A stretch of DNA of 11,319 nucleotides from Bacteroidales bacterium. Lineage in GTDB: Bacteria > Bacteroidota > Bacteroidia > Bacteroidales > UBA932. Positions 7,414-11,319 of this stretch are shown piece by piece; position 1 is the stretch's first letter, and each line of letters starts with the position of its first letter. Below the pieces are notes generated by a model. The model saw only the letters and a list, made by a program, of their open reading frames with translations. It searched no databases and was not told the origin of the DNA. The stretch is from assembly GCA_021443625.1 (NCBI GenBank), contig JABUTP010000013.1, forward strand, positions 13,014-24,332. Direction: 5' to 3'. The translations under genes were made by a program, and so were the position numbers.

Positions 7414-8190
7414 ATGAGCACCTTGCGCAAAATACTCCTGATGACATTCGCTCTGCTGACGTTGGGCCCGCTGGCCGCAGGTCAGAGCCGCGACCGTGGC
7501 TACAAGCCGATTAACTACCGCGGCCAGCAGGAGAATCTGCTCAAGTACATCATTACCGACGAGGGGGACACGCTCTATGTCGATGAAATCAAGGCAGCCC
7601 GCATCCATCCCAAGAAATACCTCAACAAGCGGGATTGGGTGCAATATTACCGGAGGGTCCACAATTTCAGCAAGGCCTACCCCTACGCCCTGTTCGTGGC
7701 CCAGACCATCAACGAAACCGACAGTCTGTTCGAGGCGGCCGGACTCAGCGAGAAGGAGCAGGACAGGTATCTGGGCAACATGAAAGATGACCTTCTGAAA
7801 AATTTTGAACCCATATTCCGGGGGCTGACTCTCAGCCAGGGGCTGATGATGATAAAACTCATAGACCGCGAAGTGGGGATGCCCCCCTATGACATCATCA
7901 GGAAGTATCTGGGAAAGGTCAATGCCAACTTCTGGCAGGGGGTGGCGAAGATGTTCAAGGGCAACATCAAGGACCGCTACGACCCCGAGGGGGAGGATGC
8001 CGATCTGGAGGAACTCGTGAAGGCGTGGCATTACGGCGAATTCGACGAGTTGTACATGTACATATTCGGCAAGAAAAGGCCCGAAATCTTCATCCCCGAA
8101 AAATTCACACAACCGTATTATAAATCCATGCAGGACAAGGATTTGCACAAGGGCAAAAAAGAACGCAAACCAAAAAGAAAAAATTCTTAG
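7414..8190 (+). CDS. Exported DUF4294-type protein of unknown function
   Basis: A 258-aa protein whose body resembles DUF4294, a family I know from Bacteroidetes; no biochemical function is established to my knowledge. Residues 1-23 form a Sec-type signal peptide: basic MSTLRK, a hydrophobic core (ILLMTFALLTLGPLAA), then small residues before QSRD. There is no Cys in lipobox position, so a soluble periplasmic protein is more likely than a lipoprotein. The body has no membrane segment, is rich in Lys, Tyr and Asp/Glu, and includes TLSQGLMMIKLIDREVG and YDPEGEDADLEELV. The last 20 or so residues are a Lys/Arg-rich tail. It starts 16 nt after radA and is the last gene before the purH promoter, so it probably ends the PBP operon. 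Its envelope location and neighbours suggest a cell-wall or envelope role, which is inference. Family assignment is from memory of the pattern, moderately sure. Confidence 0.8.
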   Translation: MSTLRKILLMTFALLTLGPLAAGQSRDRGYKPINYRGQQENLLKYIITDEGDTLYVDEIKAARIHPKKYLNKRDWVQYYRRVHNFSKAYPYALFVAQTINETDSLFEAAGLSEKEQDRYLGNMKDDLLKNFEPIFRGLTLSQGLMMIKLIDREVGMPPYDIIRKYLGKVNANFWQGVAKMFKGNIKDRYDPEGEDADLEELVKAWHYGEFDELYMYIFGKKRPEIFIPEKFTQPYYKSMQDKDLHKGKKERKPKRKNS

Positions 8191-8232
8191 AAATTAACTT
8201 TTCGGTTCTCCCTTTTTACCAAGTTTTTTGAT

Positions 8233-8240
8233 TATTTTTG
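8233..8240 (+). promoter_or_regulatory. -7 element of the purH-mreBC promoter
   Basis: TATTTTTG fits the Bacteroidetes TAnnTTTG consensus exactly and lies 27 nt before the purH ATG, in the AT-rich 77-nt gap 8191-8267. A clear TTTG about 20 nt upstream is missing; the nearest T-runs (8213-8217, 8225-8229) are too close. The gap contains no convincing hairpin plus U-tract, so no terminator for the upstream operon is assigned and read-through is possible. Confidence 0.6.
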
Positions 8241-8267
8241 CCATTCACAATAACCTCATAAAACAAG

Positions 8268-9797
8268 ATGGCAGAAAACATAAAAAAAATAGGATGCGCC
8301 CTTATTTCCGTATTCTATAAAGACGGCATTGATGAAATTGCGTCCGAACTTTCCAAACGTGGTGCAAAACTCCTCTCGACGGGAGGAACCTACGATTATC
8401 TCACCTCAAAAGGTTTCAAAGTTGACAAGGTTGAAGACCTTACCTCATATCCCTCCATTCTGGGCGGAAGGGTGAAGACCCTCCATCCCAAGGTGTTCGG
8501 AGGCATTCTGGGCCGCCGCGACAATGAAGGCGACCGCGAGCAGATGGCCCGCTACGAAATTCCCGAAATCGACCTCGTGATAGTCGATCTCTATCCTTTC
8601 GAGGAGTACGTTGCCAAAGGGGCTTCCCACGAAGACATCATCGAGAAGATTGACATCGGAGGCATCTCCCTCATCCGCGCGGCTGCAAAGAACTACAAGG
8701 ACGTGGTCATCGTTCCCAGCAAGGAGTGCTATGGTAAACTCCTCAACGTCCTCCGCGCCAACGACGGCGGCACAACCGAGGCCGAGCGCTACAGTTTCGC
8801 CAAGCACGCACTGCTCACCAGCAGCCACTACGACACCCAGATTTTCAAATATCTGAATTCCGACGGAGAGATTCCGGCATTCACAGAGAACGTCATCGAA
8901 AGTCTTCCTCTGCGCTACGGAGAGAATCCCCACCAGAATGCCGCATACTACGGCTCAGCCGATTCCCTCCCCACCCAGATCCACGGCAAGGAGATTTCCT
9001 ACAACAATATGCTCGACATAGAGGCGGCCATCGAACTAATTTCGGACTTTGACTCCACCGCCCTGGCCATCATCAAGCACAACAATGCCTGCGGTTGCGC
9101 CCAGCGTCCCACCGTCCTCGAAGCGTGGAAGGATGCCCTGGCCGGAGACCCCGTTTCGGCGTTCGGCGGCATCATCGTGACCAACGCCGCCATCGACGCC
9201 GAAGTTGCAGAGGAAATCAACAAGATATTCTTTGAGGTGATTATAGCTCCGTCTTACAGCGACGAGGCTCTCGAGATACTCAAGAGCAAAAAGAACCGCA
9301 TCATCCTCGTTCGGGCAGGTGTCCAGCCGTCGGCCGTGAAGTTCCGCTCGATGATGGCGGGTGTGCTGGTACAGGAGCGCGACACCGTTGCCGAGACTCC
9401 CGCAGACCTCACTCCGGTCACCGACAAGAAGGCCACCGACGCAGAAATCGCCGACCTGCTCTTTGCAAACCGCCTCGTGAAGCACTCCAAGTCCAACTCC
9501 ATCGTCCTTGCCAAGGGCGGCATGCTCCTCGCCAGCGGTGTGGGACAGACCTCCCGCGTTGACGCCCTCCGTCAGGCCATCGCCAAGGCCCAAAGTTTCG
9601 GCTTCGACCTCAGCGGTGCAGTAATGGCTTCGGATGCCTTCTTCCCCTTCCCCGACTGCGTTGAAATAGCGGGCGAAGCGGGCATCACCGCCGTAATACA
9701 TCCGGGCGGATCCATCCGCGACGGCGAGAGCGTGGATTACTGCAACGCCCACAACATCGCTATGGTCACAACCGGAAAGAGACATTTCAAACATTAG
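8268..9797 (+). CDS. purH: Bifunctional AICAR transformylase / IMP cyclohydrolase
   Basis: Catalyses the last two steps of de novo purine synthesis: formylation of AICAR with 10-formyl-tetrahydrofolate, then ring closure to IMP. The 509-aa length is normal. The N-terminal MGS-like cyclohydrolase domain (about 1-145) shows [43 protein letters not shown] and [17 protein letters not shown]. The transformylase domain shows [13 protein letters not shown] (216-228), the catalytic Lys270-His271 in [10 protein letters not shown] (Ala in place of the more common Pro of KHxNPCG), [35 protein letters not shown] and [12 protein letters not shown]. It ends in the usual GKRHFKH. The start is the first ATG after the promoter and gives the family N-terminus. 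It is co-oriented with mreB, 15 nt away, an arrangement familiar from Bacteroidetes genomes. No anomaly was found. Confidence 0.97.
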   Translation: MAENIKKIGCALISVFYKDGIDEIASELSKRGAKLLSTGGTYDYLTSKGFKVDKVEDLTSYPSILGGRVKTLHPKVFGGILGRRDNEGDREQMARYEIPEIDLVIVDLYPFEEYVAKGASHEDIIEKIDIGGISLIRAAAKNYKDVVIVPSKECYGKLLNVLRANDGGTTEAERYSFAKHALLTSSHYDTQIFKYLNSDGEIPAFTENVIESLPLRYGENPHQNAAYYGSADSLPTQIHGKEISYNNMLDIEAAIELISDFDSTALAIIKHNNACGCAQRPTVLEAWKDALAGDPVSAFGGIIVTNAAIDAEVAEEINKIFFEVIIAPSYSDEALEILKSKKNRIILVRAGVQPSAVKFRSMMAGVLVQERDTVAETPADLTPVTDKKATDAEIADLLFANRLVKHSKSNSIVLAKGGMLLASGVGQTSRVDALRQAIAKAQSFGFDLSGAVMASDAFFPFPDCVEIAGEAGITAVIHPGGSIRDGESVDYCNAHNIAMVTTGKRHFKH

Positions 9798-9812
9798 AAA
9801 AACTTAACCGAT

Positions 9813-10832
9813 ATGGCATTCAAGTTCCTCACCCAGGAGTTGGCTATAGACCTGGGAACCGCCAACACCGTCATCTATATGAATGACAAGAAGGTTATCG
9901 ACGAACCCTCCATCGTGGCCGTCGATGCCTATACCGGCAAGTTTCAGGCAGTCGGCACCAAGGCCAAGCAGATGCACGAACGCACCAACCCCCACATCCG
10001 CACCATCAGGCCCCTCAAGGATGGTGTGATAGCCGACTTTGACGCTGCGGAAATCATGATCCGCGAACTCATCAAGATGATCAACTACAAACGGTCGTTC
10101 TTCACCCCGAGCCTCAAGATGGTGGTCGGTATCCCCCAGGGAAGTACCGAGGTTGAGAAGCGTGCCATCAGGGACTCCTCCGAGCACGCCGGCGGCAGGG
10201 ACATCTATATGATTTACGAACCTATGGCAGCCGCCCTGGGTATCGGTATGGACGTGTTGGAGCCCACCGGAAATATGATTGTTGACATCGGAGGAGGCAC
10301 GACCGAGATTGCCGTCATCTCTCTCGGAGGCATCGTGGCCTACCAGAGCATCAAGGTTGCCGGAGACATCTTCACCTCGGAAATTCAGCAGTATATGAAG
10401 CAGCAGCACAACATCCGCATCGGTGAAATCACCGCCGAGGAGATTAAAATCAAAATCGGCGCCGCCATCACCGACCTGGAGCAGGATATCGAGCCGTTTG
10501 AGGTCAAGGGTCCCAACATCATGACGGCCCACCCCGTGACCGCTTCGGTGACATCCCAGGAAATCGCCCACTGTCTCGACAAGCAGCTCGCCCGCATTGA
10601 ACAGGGCATCATCCAGGTGCTTGAGAACACTCCCCCCGAGTTGTATCAGGATATCGTTGACAAGGGTATCGCCCTTACCGGCGGCGGAGCGTTGATACGC
10701 GGACTCGACCAGCGTCTTTCCAAGAAAATCAACATCCCGTTCCACGTTTCCGAGGATCCGCTCAGGGCAGTTGCCCGCGGCACCTGCGCTGCACTGAAGA
10801 ATGTTGACAAATATCCGTTCCTTATGAGATAA
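9813..10832 (+). CDS. mreB: Rod shape-determining actin homologue MreB
   Basis: Bacterial actin that forms membrane-bound filaments and positions the lateral-wall elongation complex. The 339-aa length is typical. Actin-fold motifs: phosphate-1 AIDLGTANTVIY (11-22), VVGIPQGSTEVEKRA (104-118), YEPMAAALGIG (135-145) with the catalytic-site Glu136, phosphate-2 VDIGGGTTEIAV (157-168), and adenosine-binding ALTGGGALIRGLD (287-299). The N-terminal MAFKFLTQELAID is short, and Phe-4/Leu-6 with nearby hydrophobics could form the membrane-contact patch. It starts 15 nt after purH with no promoter motif in between, so it is probably co-transcribed. mreC follows after 14 nt. Its presence implies a rod or coccobacillary cell with an elongasome. 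All nucleotide-binding motifs are intact. Confidence 0.98.
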   Translation: MAFKFLTQELAIDLGTANTVIYMNDKKVIDEPSIVAVDAYTGKFQAVGTKAKQMHERTNPHIRTIRPLKDGVIADFDAAEIMIRELIKMINYKRSFFTPSLKMVVGIPQGSTEVEKRAIRDSSEHAGGRDIYMIYEPMAAALGIGMDVLEPTGNMIVDIGGGTTEIAVISLGGIVAYQSIKVAGDIFTSEIQQYMKQQHNIRIGEITAEEIKIKIGAAITDLEQDIEPFEVKGPNIMTAHPVTASVTSQEIAHCLDKQLARIEQGIIQVLENTPPELYQDIVDKGIALTGGGALIRGLDQRLSKKINIPFHVSEDPLRAVARGTCAALKNVDKYPFLMR

Positions 10833-10846
10833 CACCACGGTCGTCG

Positions 10847-11319
10847 ATGAAATATCGCTCCAAGTCGTACAAACTGCTCATCTCGATTGGAACCTTCATC
10901 CTGCTCGAAGCCGCTTCGGTAGTGATGATTGTCAAAAACAGCGTCATGCAGCGTTTCATCGTGATGGAAGGAGTTAGAAGCGTGCAGGTCTTCTTCTGGC
11001 GACAGAACGAAGGCCTTCGCGATTTCTTCAGCCTGAAAAAGGCCAACGAGGTGCTGTTGCAGGAAAACGCCACCCTGCGGCAGCAGCTTTCGCGTTGGGA
11101 GCAATATTCCGACAGTCTGAACACCGTTGTCTCGAGTTTTGACGGGATTTACGACTACATCCCCGCCACCATCATCAAGAACACCCCCAACAAGCAGCAC
11201 AACTACCTCATTCTCAACAAGGGCAAAGCCGACGGAGTGGAGGCCGACATGGGTGTTGTAACCGCCCGGGCCGTGGTGGGGGTGGTAAGTGACGTGAGCG
11301 AACACTACTGCTACGTGAC
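10847..11319 (+). CDS. mreC: Rod shape-determining protein MreC, 5' part; 3' end beyond window
   Basis: Bitopic periplasmic scaffold that links MreB and MreD to the elongation PBP and stimulates wall synthesis. I translated 157 codons from the ATG at 10847 to the window edge, with no stop. A short cytoplasmic N-terminus (MKYRSKSYK) precedes a membrane helix at about 10-29. Residues about 58-95 form the expected coiled coil (SLKKANEVLLQENATLRQQL). The first beta-barrel domain begins with DYIPATIIKNTP (103-114), NYLILNKGKADGVEADMGVV (119-138) and a VVGVVSDV stretch (143-150), which are MreC hallmarks. The family is usually about 270-300 aa, so roughly half is missing. The gene sits 14 nt downstream of mreB. 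In related genomes mreD, a class B PBP and rodA follow; that part is outside this window. Confidence 0.95.
   Translation, partial: MKYRSKSYKLLISIGTFILLEAASVVMIVKNSVMQRFIVMEGVRSVQVFFWRQNEGLRDFFSLKKANEVLLQENATLRQQLSRWEQYSDSLNTVVSSFDGIYDYIPATIIKNTPNKQHNYLILNKGKADGVEADMGVVTARAVVGVVSDVSEHYCYV

Noticed and set aside
8191..8267. Possible intrinsic terminator between the DUF4294 gene and purH
   Set aside because: T-runs are present, but no stem of useful length precedes them; the best palindrome is TTCTTAGAA (4-nt arms) at the stop codon.
9804..10838. Open frame (344 codons) on the minus strand covering all of mreB
   Set aside because: It mirrors mreB almost end to end, has no recognisable motif and no promoter, and is best explained as a shadow of strongly biased mreB codons.
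1..11319. Search for a mobile element, CRISPR array, tRNA/rRNA, toxin-antitoxin or defence system
   Set aside because: Nearly every base is assigned to conserved core genes. No repeats in array form, inverted terminal repeats, transposase motifs or cloverleaf-like sequences were seen by eye.

Overview
This 11.3 kb window reads as ordinary chromosomal DNA from a Bacteroidota member, most likely of the order Bacteroidales. The signs are Bacteroidetes-type promoter boxes (TAnnTTTG-like -7 elements at 1711-1718 and 8233-8240, and a TTTG / TTACTTTG pair on the minus strand at 1723-1691), no clear Shine-Dalgarno sequences ahead of the starts, a DUF4294-type protein (a family I know from Bacteroidetes), and the purH-mreB-mreC gene order typical of that phylum. 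The coding DNA looks fairly GC-rich by eye, which would suit Rikenellaceae-like or similar Bacteroidales, but genus cannot be fixed from this sequence alone.

Layout. (1) 1-1666, minus strand: 5' part of topA (DNA topoisomerase I), running off the left edge. (2) 1667-1772: short intergenic region with overlapping divergent promoters and a small perfect dyad. (3) 1773-8190, plus strand: a tightly packed cluster of a class A penicillin-binding protein, D-alanine--D-alanine ligase (ddl), the release-factor methyltransferase prmC, radA and an exported DUF4294-type protein. Junctions are +2 nt, a 4-nt overlap, a 1-nt overlap and +16 nt, so this is very probably one operon. (4) 8191-8267: intergenic region with a promoter. 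(5) 8268-11319, plus strand: purH, mreB and the 5' part of mreC (cut by the right edge), with gaps of 15 and 14 nt, very probably a second operon that continues into mreD, the elongasome PBP and rodA outside the window.

Functionally the window centres on peptidoglycan. Ddl makes the D-Ala-D-Ala dipeptide, the class A PBP polymerises and cross-links the strands, and MreB/MreC organise the elongation machinery. PrmC (translation termination), RadA (recombination), PurH (IMP synthesis) and TopA (supercoiling) are housekeeping genes that share transcripts or promoter regions with the wall genes. I found no tRNA, rRNA, CRISPR array, insertion sequence, phage gene, defence system or convincing intrinsic terminator. 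I do not see an undescribed system here. The points worth a second look are the exported DUF4294 protein in the wall operon, the TTG start of prmC, the interlocked topA/PBP promoters and the dyad in the PBP leader.
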